Source: Hygrocybe punicea (Eukaryota > Basidiomycota > Agaricomycetes > Agaricales > Hygrophoraceae). From it: a stretch of 64,000 nt of DNA. Below, piece after piece: positions 12,248 through 22,536 of this stretch (positions are counted from its first letter, which is position 1; the number at the start of each line of letters is the position of its first letter). The notes below the pieces were generated by a model. That model ran no database searches. It saw only the letters and a list, made by a program, of their open reading frames with translations, and was not told the origin of the DNA. The position numbers were made by a program, and so were the translations under genes. The stretch lies in NCBI GenBank assembly GCA_963556145.1, contig OY744463.1:1674001-1738000 (forward strand), written 5' to 3'.

Positions 12248-12927
12248 ACGCGGCTTGGGAGAAGGTATTGTAATCTCTCGACCTCTTTATAGTCCAGTCG
12301 GAAGCCTGCCCATTTACTGACGCAATGACCTTCATCAAAGGTCACACTGATGAGCCGGTTTGTGAACAGGTGATTTTTCCACAGGCTTGCAAAGCCCCAG
12401 TTATGCTTCATCAAGGTCTCAATATTGGTCAAGATGACACGATACCGGAAATTGGCAATATCCTGGTGGGTATATCAATAATACATGTGCATACACACAT
12501 CACTTGATTTTTTACACACTTGGAAAGTTGCTACCGATGCGTTCTCGGCAGTGACAGTGATTGCTCGGATGCCATATTTGGCAAGCTCACGAACATTTAT
12601 GGTGCTGAGAATGTTTAGGGGTGCACAGATGATTTGTATGCCTTCGGTATTGATCAGGAGAGGCATCCAAAAGGTGAGAGTTTTCCCAGAGCCAGTTGCT
12701 GCGATGAGAATGACATCCTTGTCTCGCTTTAGGATGGCTACCGTGACTTCAAGCTGCCAGAGGCATGGTACCTGTTGGAAGGTTTTTATGGTGGCTTCGC
12801 GAAGCCGTTTCAGCAATGGGTCGGGCCCAGCTGATTTTTCTGGCATGAAATTACAGCGACATGAAATATGATTTGTGACTGTATACTATAATAAGACTTA
12901 ACACAATTGTGGCTGATGTTGTTTACT

Positions 12928-13094
12928 AACATTTTCTTCAAGCTGTATTGGAGAGGGTCGAGAGGATTAAGAGTTCTGAGTTTAAAAAATGCGCCTTCAG
13001 AGATCTAATATTTCGGAAGTTTCCCACAAGTAGTATAACCTACATACTAGCATCACACCTCTCACCCTCGGAAATTCGGCTTGGCAGGAGCCTG
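12928..13094 (-). repeat. Right TIR of the DUF6589/RecQ element
   Basis: Inverted partner of 4708-4868, ending GGCAGGAGCCTG at 13094. The helicase start codon lies about 80 bp inside it, mirroring the DUF6589 gene at the other end. Both genes therefore probably fire from near-identical TIR promoters. Confidence 0.8.
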
Positions 13095-13333
13095 ATACTG
13101 ATACTGACTAAGCAACGACTAAGCAACTGATGTGCTGCTTTTGGTGATGCAGGCCTTGTTTTCACTGTTTTGCTACCAAATAAATACCAGAAAAATTGTA
13201 GGACACTGTTGACATGTTACACTACAAATACTACTGCAATGTCAAGAGTGATATATTCGCATTCGCATTGCCTCACAGTCGTTCCCAGCCCAGCAGAGAA
13301 CACTCGTTAGCACCTTTAGGCATCTCGCCTCGT

Positions 13334-14280
13334 TGAATAAGGAATAAGCAGAATAAAAATTCACAAAGCTCTAGTGCGAAAGAAAGTGCAGATTTCAACA
13401 AATTTATAAAATTTAATTACAGCTGTTTGCAGCAAGCTTGACACTAACTCAAATTTTTTGAAGTTTAGAAAAATAAAAGTAATTCAGCTATATCTCATGA
13501 AGTACTGCATGGATTGAGAGAGTTATATAGGGAAATTTGTACTATTTCTAAAGGGCTATCTACTCCTGTAATTATATTGGGACAATGTTTAGTGTATGGT
13601 GAGTTGTGGATGAAATAGAAGGTAAAGCAGTATTTTTTGACATCCAAAATGATATTGTCAAATTATGGCATCAAATGGGCTCCTACGAACAAGATTGTAG
13701 GGAGGAAATTGTTCAGTTTTGTAAGGGCTAGAAGCTCATATACCATATTTTTCTTCATCTTTGTCATTTGTGTCTATCATCATGATTCTTGTAGGGTTTC
13801 AAGCCCCATGCAGACAAATATAGTATAGATGTAATATATGGCTCAAAGGACAAAAATAAAGCAAATCACGGTATACGTACTTCTAGCCCTTAAAAAACTG
13901 AACAATTTCCTCCCTACAATCTTGTTCGTAGGAGCTCATTTGATGCCATAATTTGACAATATCATTTTGGATGTCAAAAAATACTGCTTTACCTTCTATT
14001 TCATCCACAACTCACCATACACTAAACATTGTCCCAATATAATTACAGGAGTAGATAGCCCTTTAGAAATAGTACAAATTTCCCTATATAACTCTCTCAA
14101 TCCATGCAGTACTTCATGAGATATAGCTGAATTACTTTTATTTTTCTAAACTTCAAAAAATTTGAGTTAGTGTCAAGCTTGCTGCAAACAGCTGTAATTA
14201 AATTTTATAAATTTGTTGAAATCTGCACTTTCTTTCGCACTAGAGCTTTGTGAATTTTTATTCTGCTTATTCCTTATTCA
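13334..14280. mobile_element. Palindromic foldback element, about 0.95 kb
   Basis: Left arm 13334 to about 13805 and right arm about 13810-14280 are near-perfect reverse complements. The outer ends are TGAATAAGGAATAAGCAG and CTGCTTATTCCTTATTCA. The whole element can fold into one long hairpin. AT-rich; no credible gene. The small open frames mirror each other across the dyad. No target duplication was identified. Confidence 0.8.
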
Positions 14281-14803
14281 TGTTGTAAAATGACTTATTA
14301 CAGGTACACAATAAATTTTCAGTACTTTATTTAATGGAAGAAAAATGATGTTTCTGGTCATTTGGAAAAAAATGCCACACCAAAATATGCTTTCTTAACT
14401 TACCTGTCTCCAAATTAACCATTTATCACTCTTATTTACCTCCCATTATAGCTGCTGTATTCTAACTTCTGTATCCTGCCTTGCCAGCACCATGAATGAT
14501 TTAAAGCAGAATACCAAGCATTTCCAGCGTTTTGTATTTGATTTTTCTTGAGCAGAGATGTAGTCTAATCTCTTTGAAGTATCAATGTGAATTGTAGTAT
14601 AGGACCTAGAGAAAACATCAAAGATTTTAAAAATATGAAATGTAAAGCTGCCTCTATGTTAAAGTCAACATACTGCAGCTTGCTCAGTAACTTGTACAAT
14701 GTGGGATGTTGACTATGTCTTCACAATAATGGCATATGAAATTCTCAAAAAATCCTTCATGTTTTCTATTAGCCTCACACTACTACCTTTACTCTAGAGG
14801 GAT
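14281..14803. other. No gene recognised
   Basis: AT-rich sequence between two foldback elements. I see no conserved coding frame, repeat or RNA gene. Confidence 0.5.
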
Positions 14804-15620
14804 TTTACAGCCATTTTAGTAATTCATGGCACTCCCAGCTTTTTTTTTTGTTAATTGAGAAATTTTGACTTAGTGGAATTTCAAGTGCTGAATCTTGTAT
14901 CTCATGAAATACTGCATGGATTGAGATGGTTATAGAGGGAAAGTTGTACTATTATTTAAGGGCTCTGTACTGCTGTAATTAGATTTAGACAATATTTAGT
15001 ATATGGTGAGCTGTGGATGAACTAAAAGGTGAACTAGTAGTTTTTGACACCCAAAATGGTATTATCAAATTATGCTGTCAGGTGGAGTCCTGTGGAGGAG
15101 ATTGTCAGGGGGAACTTGTTTAGTTTTTCAAGGGCTAGAAGTACATATACCATGTTTTCCTTCATTTTTGTCCTTTTGGCCAACATTTGGGATTCATGTA
15201 ATATTTCGATCCTAATGCACACAAACATGATACAAGCAATATTGGCTGAAAGGACAAAAATGAGGGAAAACACGGTATATGTACTTCTAGCCCTTGAAAA
15301 ACTAAACAAGTTTCTCCTACAATCTTCTTCACAGGACTTCATCTGACAGCATAATTTGATAATACCATTTTGGGTGTCAAAAACTACTAGTTTACCTTTT
15401 AGTTCATCCACAGCTCACCATATACTAAATATTGTCCAAATCTAATTACAGCAGTACAGAGCCCCTAAATAATAGTACAACTTTCCCTCTATAACCATCT
15501 CAATCCATGCAGTATTTCATGAGATACAAGATTCAGCACTTGAAATTCCACTAAGTCAAAATTTCTCAATTGAAAAAAGAAAAAGCTGGGAGTGCCATGA
15601 ATTACTAAAATGGCTGTAAT
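14804..15620. mobile_element. Palindromic foldback element related to the 13334-14280 element
   Basis: The arms pair around a centre near 15212. The outer ends contain TTACAGCCATTTTAGTAATT and its reverse complement. Internal blocks such as CTCATGAAATACTGCATGG and CTTCTAGCCCTTGAAAAACT are shared with the neighbouring element at 13334-14280, so the two are diverged members of one family. No gene. Confidence 0.75.
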
Positions 15621-15656
15621 TAGGTGCCAAAAATTCTTTGTCAAACCAAACAGCAT

Positions 15657-16508
15657 AACACAGGGTGCGCAGTAGCATACCATGTCACACAGTATCTTGA
15701 AAGTACTTGACAAGTATACTAAATATCATTACCATAACATTCAACATGGTATTGTAACAGTATTCAGACATAAACTACAATACTTGTGCTCAAATTCATC
15801 TGAAGGTATGAAGGCAAATGAGACTTATACCCTTTCAATGACATCAAGCCTTTTGTTTCACTACTTTTACTGTATCTACAGCAAAGTACTGTATAGTTCA
15901 GATAGAATACTTGCAGCCTAAGATGAATAAAAGTATTAAACTAGTAAGGAAGTTGTGCCACTTTCACTACTAGGATACCTTTTGAATCCTTTCAAGATAC
16001 AGTGTGAAATAGTATAGTACTATTGCCATATTGTGGATTTAAGATACTGTGTCAATACTTTTAAGATACTTTTATTATAATAAAAGTACTGAAACAGTAT
16101 CTTAAAAGTATTGACACAGTATCTTAAATCTACAATATGGCAACAGTACTATACTATTTCACACTGTATCTTGAAAGGATTCAAAAGGTATCCTAGTAGT
16201 GAAAGTGGCACAACTTCCTTACTAGTTTAATACTTTTATTCATCTTAGGCTGCAAGTATTCTATCCAAACTATACAGTACTTTGCTGTAGATACAGTAAA
16301 AGTAGTGAAACAAAAGGCTTGATGTTATTGAAAAGGTATAAGTCTCATTTGCCTTCATACCTTCAGATGAATTTGAGCACAAGTATTGTAGTTTATGTCT
16401 GAATACTGTTACAATACCATGTTGAATGTTACGGTAATGATATTTAGTATACTTGTCAAGTACTTTCAAGATACTGTGTGACATGGTATGCTACTGTGCA
16501 CCCTGTGT
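15657..16508. mobile_element. Palindromic foldback element, third in the cluster
   Basis: About 850 bp, almost perfectly self-complementary around a centre near 16082. The outer ends are ACACAGGGTGCGCAGTAG and CTACTGTGCACCCTGTGT. The sequence is rich in AGTACT/AAGATACT-like words. Its small open frames occur as mirror copies on both strands (15682-15921 and 16484-16245), as expected from symmetry, so they are not counted as genes. Confidence 0.8.
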
Positions 16509-16892
16509 AAGGTTTTCAGCAATTCATGGATTTGGTAAATTTGTCTTCATATACTACTCAATAAATTTCCTGGACTTTCCACATATCTCTCCACATGATG
16601 TACCACAAGTCCTGCAAAGGCGAAGCATTTTGAGTTCAACTGGACTCAGTATTAATTTACTGACAACATTTTATGAATATTCAACCATGATTCTAATTTA
16701 GCTTGAAATCCTTAGCCTTTGCAGGCAAAGTTGTAGCAGGATATGTGGAGAACCTCTTACAAATTTATTTAGTTGTATGCCATGGACAGGGTGCAAAGTC
16801 TGAACCCCAGGTAAAAGCAATTACTTTTTAATTATTTTTTTAATTATTTTTTTTCTGCAACACATACCAGTATTGGGCCAGAATTTTAAACT

Positions 16893-16950
16893 ATTTGGAC
16901 TCCAGATATTCAGGCACATGGCTTTGTGCCTGAATATCTGGAGTCCAAAT
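16893..16950. repeat. Perfect 25-bp hairpin
   Basis: Arms 16893-16917 and 16926-16950 are exact reverse complements around an 8-base loop. It begins ATTTGGACTCCAGATATTC. It may be a tiny foldback relic or an element end. Confidence 0.85.
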
Positions 16951-17205
16951 AAACTAAAAATTTGCCTGCACCATCTTTGGTGTGAATACTGCATTTAGAT
17001 AACCTTACTTTGTACAACATTTTCAGACTTATGATAACAACAAAAATAATTTCAATATTTGACTGGATATCTCAATATTATTTGATCGCAAAAAATCCTC
17101 ATTCGTCTCCTGTGTCTACTTAATTACCTGGAGGTAGGTTACACTGCTCACACCACAGTATTTTGAGCATGAAAAGATTCTTGCAAAAACTTTGGGAGCT
17201 TCTTA

Positions 17206-17772
17206 CAGTGTTCAATGGCTCCTTACACTACCAGTCCCTTGAACACCCTAATATAATTGATTCTGTACTAATTTCTACTGCTAAAACATTCCTTCTGTGC
17301 ATTATCTGAACCTATCTGGGTACCTTTGAACACAACAATTAACCTAAAATTCCACAGGTGGCAAATTTATCTTGAACAAAATCTGAGTAGACAGAAAGTG
17401 GCTCATATATTTAAAGCCCTCTCATACCAATTTTCAAGGGAATCCAGTAATATTTGAATGTTTTATGATCAAAACATTAGTGTTCAAAGGAGTGATCAGA
17501 TTTCTCCCTACTGGGTGAATATTAACTTGCTAATTTTATTGATACTCCTGAATAAAAATTCATACCCAGATAGGTTCAGATAATGCACAGAAGGAATTAG
17601 AATATCTTTTAGCATTAGAAATTATTACAGAATCAATTATATTAGGATGTTTGAAGGACTGGTAGTGTAGCCATTGAACACTATGAAATTTTATTCAGGA
17701 GTATCAATAAAATTAGTTAATATTCACCCAGTAGGGAGAAATCTGATCACTCCTTTGAATACTAATGTTTTA
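17206..17772. repeat. Nested inverted repeats
   Basis: There are two inverted pairs. 17206-17332 pairs with 17563-17682 (GTTCAATGGCT...CTATCTGGGTA), and about 17471-17560 pairs with about 17688-17772 (AACATTAGTGTTCAAAGGAG...). The pairs interlock rather than nest cleanly, suggesting a rearranged foldback element. Confidence 0.7.
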
Positions 17773-19490
17773 TGTACAGAGGGCACTCAATAGATACTGT
17801 ATAGTACCTAAATGGAGAATGGGAACTGGAATATCAATGAAAAGAGAAGAACACAAGCTGAGAAAGTGGGCTGTCTCTACTACTGCACATACTACTATCA
17901 GGAAGGCGGAAACTTTTCCATTGTACTCATTAGTGTTTTTAAGTCTGGTCTTATGGACCAGAAAAAAACCGGTGTGAGAGTGAGTGTCAGTGTAGATCCG
18001 GATGGGAATCTACAGAAAGGGGTGATCAGCTAAAGTGATCTGAGGAGTTTAGTTTTATAAAGAGCTGTCTAATCAATCCAACCCAAATCTGGGGGTTCTG
18101 GAATCAGAGGGAGAGTGTGGGGGAAAGGACGAAGAGAGGTGTAGACGATATGAAGAGAGGACTAAGAAATAGAGCTGAAGTGGGATGATAACCTGTATTT
18201 CTATATGTATATGGTTTTGTAGTGTAAATGTACTACTTTTATACTACTATGAAGGATCCTCTGCTGTAGTAACTATGTACTACAAGTGAAGGCTGTAAAT
18301 GATAGGGGGCAAGTGGAGAGGAGGATAGGAGGAATGGCGCTATGTACTAGGGGACAGGAAATGAAGATATATGATATACAACTATATATGTACTGATTCC
18401 GGGTCATTAGGGACATTGTATCGCAAGCAGGAACGATTCCAGAGGTGGAATCTGGAGTGGAATTGATAGGAGGGACTGGAATCAAGCGGAATCAATGATA
18501 CAGGAATGGGAATGGATGGGAACGGTGTCAGATATGAAGAGGATATGGATCCACACAATCCAGAGCCTCTACAACGAGCAGGCCATATGGGATATGGCCA
18601 CAGAAACACAACGAGAAATCTCAATGATTGCAGACAGCTTAACGGGATACATCATGGAGGTCCATATGTGCCTAACCCACTGGATGATGGAGTTGAACTG
18701 ATTGTGCGTGAACCAGGCCCATATATTCAGGCAACTTAACGTGATTGGCATGAAGCTGGATGAATCAAAGGGGAAGTAAAGGGGAAATAAAAGAGGAAAT
18801 GAAGAAAATGGAGCAGGATGGAATGAAGGACAAATCTACATATAAAGAACATAGAGTACATAATGAAATCATAGATGAAAAGGGAGAAATAAAGAGATAA
18901 GAGAAACAGAATCCGGTGGATGAGGTGGAGGGCACCGGAATACAATGGAAATGGAAAGGGACCAGGTGGTAAACAAGGAAAACTAGAAACAGAAATTAAA
19001 ATATAAATAAATGAGATACAGAAATGGAAATGGAAAGCAGAATGGAAGACAAAAATGCAAAAATAGGAGATGGAAATGAATCTGTATCCCCACAAGAGTT
19101 TCTGAAAGAAGGTTGGAGGCAGATCAACAAGAGGAGATGGAGAGCTTCTTGCAAATATTCGAGTGAGGTGTTGAGGGGGTGGAGGTCCAATATATTATGA
19201 CAAAATAAAATGAAGGCGGAAATGAGGAACAATATAACATCGAGAACCAGAGTGCCGACACCAACACAATCTCATACAACGGTGATACACTTGTGGTCCT
19301 TGTGGGGACCGAGTGTGAATGTGAGGTCGTGGGTCTCCGAAGCCACTCAAGAGAGCTCAAACTCAAAGTGAAAGGGGAAAAGGATTCTTGTTTGTTGCTA
19401 TTTACTACAGTCTTTAAATACTGAAGTAAATAAGAAAAGAAAGAAATCTAAAATAAACCAAATCAGGGCTCAGCAGTGATACAGGTGTAT
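17773..19490. other. Purine-rich region, probably decayed transposon
   Basis: No intact gene was recognised. The plus strand is rich in A and G, with short frames broken by stops (for example 18506-18739). It sits directly upstream of Gypsy gag remnants, so it may be decayed retroelement sequence, but nothing proves that. Confidence 0.35.
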
Positions 19491-20320
19491 CAACGGGTGC
19501 ACCACGTGATGGGTCTAAAAATGATGGGGTGCCCGAACTTCAACAACAATTGGCTTCTGCTTCTATTACCGTTCTGTCTATTGTCCTGTCTTTGATTTCA
19601 TCCCCTGATCCCATTCCGACATCTAGTATTGTTTCATCTGTATCCTCAACTTTGTTATCTATGAATTTTAGTGCTCCGCCTCCTGATTTGTCAAACCTTG
19701 TGATCTTGTCTCCTATAGTCTTTGCATCATCAATTCCGGTTCCTGTCATTCCCATTCCATCTACATCTATGTCCTCAGTTCCTGTTCCTCACCCATCATG
19801 ACCACTACCCATCAAATGCCTGTATGTGGCCACACCATGGCTCTGACTTTTGACAGGAACCCGTTAAACCTTAACCGCTTCTTCGATCAGGTCAACCTCT
19901 TAGCCGACAAGGCCAAACTTGATGATAGGGGCAAAATTAAACATAGTCTTCAGTATGCCAGCATAGCCAACTTCAAGATCTGGGATCATTTACTGACAGC
20001 GGCCAGTGGCGATTTTGATGCATTTTGAAAAGTGGTTATACAATTATATCCCAGTGCTGAGGATGATCGTCAATATTTGGTCACAGATCTCATATTGTGG
20101 GTTTCTTGCTTGACAGGAAATGGATCTCAGAACATGAACAGGATCTGGCATACAAGGCCAGATTCGATCCTGACCTCAAGCAGCAGATCAAAATGAGGAT
20201 ACAGTATAGCAAGCCTGATCATTTCCACAATGATCCTTATGATTATAAGGAATTTCATGATTGCGCTCACTTCTTATTGGCTGGAACCATAGCTGATCAA
20301 GGATCTTTTACCTGATCCAT
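19491..20320 (+). pseudogene. Ty3/Gypsy gag remnant
   Basis: The segment at 19798-20028, with MALTFDRNPLNLNRFF and GKIKHSLQYA, and the segment at 20097-20315, with GFLLDRKWIS, PDHFHNDPYDYKEFHDCAHF and LLAGT, match the gag of the element at 60942-63245 in the same order. The Ser/Thr/Pro-rich leader at 19529-19801 corresponds to the leader of that gag. In-frame stops occur near 20026 and 20310. It is an old, inactive relative of the Gypsy element at the right end of the window. Confidence 0.8.
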
Positions 20321-20429
20321 GTATACTTGTCCCACTCCTGAACCCATAGCACCAAAAGTCGAAACACCTGATAATGGCATGGCTGATCTTATGTGACTTA
20401 TGATGCAACAAATAGCAATGCTTACCCAG

Positions 20430-20620
20430 ACCATGGCCTGGAGAAAGGGTGCCAAAATTGACCAAGTCCTTTGGGTCAATGCCATCACTGATGAAGGTCC
20501 AGAGCTCTTCACCCAGAAGGGTGTAGTGCATGGATTTGGCCCAATCACAATAATTGCGGGCACCCTCAAGAAGCGGAATATGGTGTAAACATAGGATGGA
20601 CATCCTTAAAAAGAGCCTCA
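20430..20620 (-). pseudogene. Ty1/Copia gag-like fragment
   Basis: On the minus strand the frame within 20684-20274 reads LEGARNYCDWAKSMHYTLLG then EELWTFISDG. This resembles the N-terminal gag segment of Copia polyproteins (an L-x-G-x-NY-x-W pattern followed by a terminal Trp). It is short and isolated, with no frame support on either side. Confidence 0.5.
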
Positions 20621-20684
20621 GAGAGGAAGTAATGACACATGGCTCAGGGAAACAATGCGAGGACAGAGAGAGGCACTTGATCAA

Positions 20685-21063
20685 GTGGACAGGTGCAAAA
20701 AAAAAATTGTGTGCTGCAGGACTCAGAACCTGCGAGAGACTCAGTCATGAAGGATAAAGAGGACTATGTATTGTACTACCTGTGAGAGACTGAATACAAA
20801 TAGTGAGAAAAGAACAAAGACTACTAGAGAAGAATCTCACCTCAGTCACGAAGGATAAAGAGGACTGAAGGAAGTGCAAGAAAGAGATGGAAGTATATAA
20901 GGGAAGTGGTAAACATGTGAAAATGGGAATGGAGGTAGTTATGAGGGAATGAAGTGACATAGGGAATATGTATCATGACTAAGAAGGAAATGAAAGGTGT
21001 CACTATTGACTATCCAACAAGCAGTTGATCTGACATAGAAACATATTGAAGGAATTGGACCTA
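20685..21063. other. No gene recognised
   Basis: Purine-rich sequence between two Copia fragments, with a duplicated AGTCATGAAGGATAAAGAGG / AGTCACGAAGGATAAAGAGG motif at about 20743 and 20848. Probably decayed Copia interior. Confidence 0.35.
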
Positions 21064-21408
21064 TGGTCAGATGAGACATTGATTCCATGATCTGATAATC
21101 AGGCCATGATTGCTATATCACACAACCCAGAATTCCATGCACAGATGAAACCCATAGATATCAATCTACATTTCCTACAAGATCATGTCACATCTGGTAT
21201 TCTTAAAGTAACATATATTCCTTCTGAAGAAAATCTAGTGGACATATTTATGAAAGGGTTACCTTGCCTGCTTCATGCAAAGTTCATGACTGAACTTGGT
21301 CTATTGACCAGAGAGGAACCGGTAACGGAGTGCATGGATGATGTTTACTGTGACCCGGAACAAGTCAAAGAATATTCAACCATGGGGAGTGACAGAAAGG
21401 ATTGGTAA
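21064..21408 (+). pseudogene. Ty1/Copia RNase H C-terminal fragment
   Basis: The frame reads DNQAMIAISHNPEFHAQMKP, then HFLQDHV, then YIPSEENLVDIFMKGLP and ELGLL. This is the characteristic end of Copia polyproteins, where RNase H closes with an adenine-nucleotide-like DNQ...H...D pattern. The frame ends at 21408. Upstream reverse transcriptase is missing, so only the tail survives. A hAT MITE sits 53 bp downstream. Confidence 0.8.
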
Positions 21409-21460
21409 TCTCAGGCTGCATCAGGAACTCAAACACACCTGATGAATAATGCTCAGGCAC

Positions 21461-22250
21461 TAGACTGTCCATGGGCCAGGCCAGGCTGGCCCTCAGCTGA
21501 TTTTTCTGGCCCTGACCCTGGCCCTTGAGGTCCAGTCCACCTTCAGCTGGCCCTGGCCCTGGGTCATAAGGGCCAGGTCAGGGCCAGGCCAGGTCAGGGT
21601 CAGAGCCCTGGCCCTCCATCTCAAAGATTTGTCCATACATGCTCAACAATCTGTCCATACATGCTCAACAATCTGTCCATACATGCTCAACAATCTGTCC
21701 ATACATGCTCAACAATCTGCCCATACATGCTCTCCATTAACAGTATTTTAATCTACACAGTCATTATTAAAGTCAAATCTCCAATATATTTCTTCATAAT
21801 CTCTCCTTCCATACCAAGCCTTTTATCTGTATATCCAGCTTGTAGCTTTTGCAGTCCACTAAATTTGAATTTCTTCATTTTGAATTATCAAGGATCATCA
21901 GTGCATGTGCTCAGCTATACAGGTTCAAGTTCTAGGTATAGCTAGATAGTCATGAGCCATTTTTGGTAGCTTTTTATACCATGGAGTTATGAACCTGTGG
22001 GGATCCCAAGGCTAAAAGGATCTCCAACTATGGGAACTAACTATATAAGCTTGGTGTTTTGGGAAATGCTAAAGCATGCATGGTTAGAGTAAGCTAAACC
22101 ACATACTTGTACCCCTGACATCTGAGAGGGTCAGGGCAGGGCCAGCTGTTTACTGACTTGGCCCTTGGCCCTTGAGGGGAGGGCCCTAAAGGGCCAGGCC
22201 AAGGTTGACCCTAGGGCCAGAGGGTCATGGCCCTGCCCATGGACAGTCTA
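21461..22250. mobile_element. hAT-type MITE with GGCCAGGGCC-rich subterminal repeats
   Basis: The TIRs are TAGACTGTCCATGGGC and its reverse complement. A perfect 8-bp target duplication TCAGGCAC lies at 21453-21460 and 22251-22258. Both subterminal regions are arrays of GGCCAGGGCCAG-like words. It is 790 bp long with no transposase. It differs in sequence from the three GCCGAAGTT-ended hAT MITEs in the window, so it is a second family. Confidence 0.9.
21631..21735. repeat. 22-bp tandem repeat, about 4.5 copies
   Basis: A direct array of TCCATACATGCTCAACAATC TG units inside the MITE, nearly identical between copies and without spacers. Confidence 0.85.
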
Positions 22251-22536
22251 TCAGGCACAGCAGTTATTCTACTTAACACAAGAAACTTCTAGTAGATCTA
22301 GTAGTAAAATATAATTCAAGTTCCACAATATCTTAGCAGTCAACAACCACTGCATCATATTCACGATAACCTTGCAGTCAAGTAATAAATAGTCAGATCC
22401 TTTGAGCCCCTCACCTCTCGAAAGTGGACTAACAGAACCCTGAGGCTAGTACATTTCTAGCGAGGATGTGCATCTTTGTTCAAGAAGTTCTGAAAGGATG
22501 AGGCAGTATGCTATTTATTTACCACCTCCACCAGCA
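22251..22536. other. Region between MITE and SKI2 stop
   Basis: No gene recognised. Probably the remaining end of the decayed Copia element plus the SKI2 3' flank. Confidence 0.4.

Larger units (their letters stand above)
7600..12846 (-). pseudogene. RecQ-like ATP-dependent DNA helicase of the TIR element, broken by three insertions
   Basis: It starts at ATG 12844-12846, about 80 bp inside the right TIR. The helicase motifs run in order on the minus strand: Walker A AATGSGKT near 12700, motif II FDEGHCVSKWA near 12330, motif III YVISATLPTLVLRDV near 11385, FVIFFDDIAESVRAAKFLWG near 9980, and a Cys-rich segment CPHCVYKIPHVCCKLC near 8370 that resembles the RecQ zinc-binding region. The C-terminus runs tail to tail into the DUF6589 gene, and its exact stop is unclear. 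The insertions are 11417-12247 (LTR-like), 10026-11208 (hAT MITE) and 8435-9196 (solo LTR). At each the protein continues on the other side, for example PSR to VHFYVISA and PENPPPG to WKPPKFV. Introns are likely at about 12530-12475 and near 9255. Confidence 0.85.
4708..13094. mobile_element. TIR-bounded two-gene element: DUF6589 protein plus RecQ-like helicase
   Basis: Both ends carry imperfect terminal inverted repeats of about 160-170 bp (4708-4868 and 12928-13094) beginning CAGGCTCCTGCCAAGCCG. They are flanked by ATACTGATA at 4699-4707 and 13095-13103, possibly a 9-bp target duplication; the flank is itself a short ATACTG repeat, so the true length may be smaller. Inside are two genes transcribed inward toward each other: DUF6589 (plus) and a RecQ-like helicase (minus). 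Without the later LTR, hAT and LTR-like insertions the element would be about 5.6 kb. The two gene types are known from basidiomycete genomes. That they form one transposable unit is my inference from the shared TIRs and the paired direct repeats. Confidence 0.7.

Noticed and set aside
13637..15411. Hydrophobic small frames in the foldback elements
   Set aside because: AT-rich composition and inverted duplication explain them.
15682..16484. Two near-identical 79-aa proteins on opposite strands
   Set aside because: They are the two arms of one palindrome, not a gene pair.
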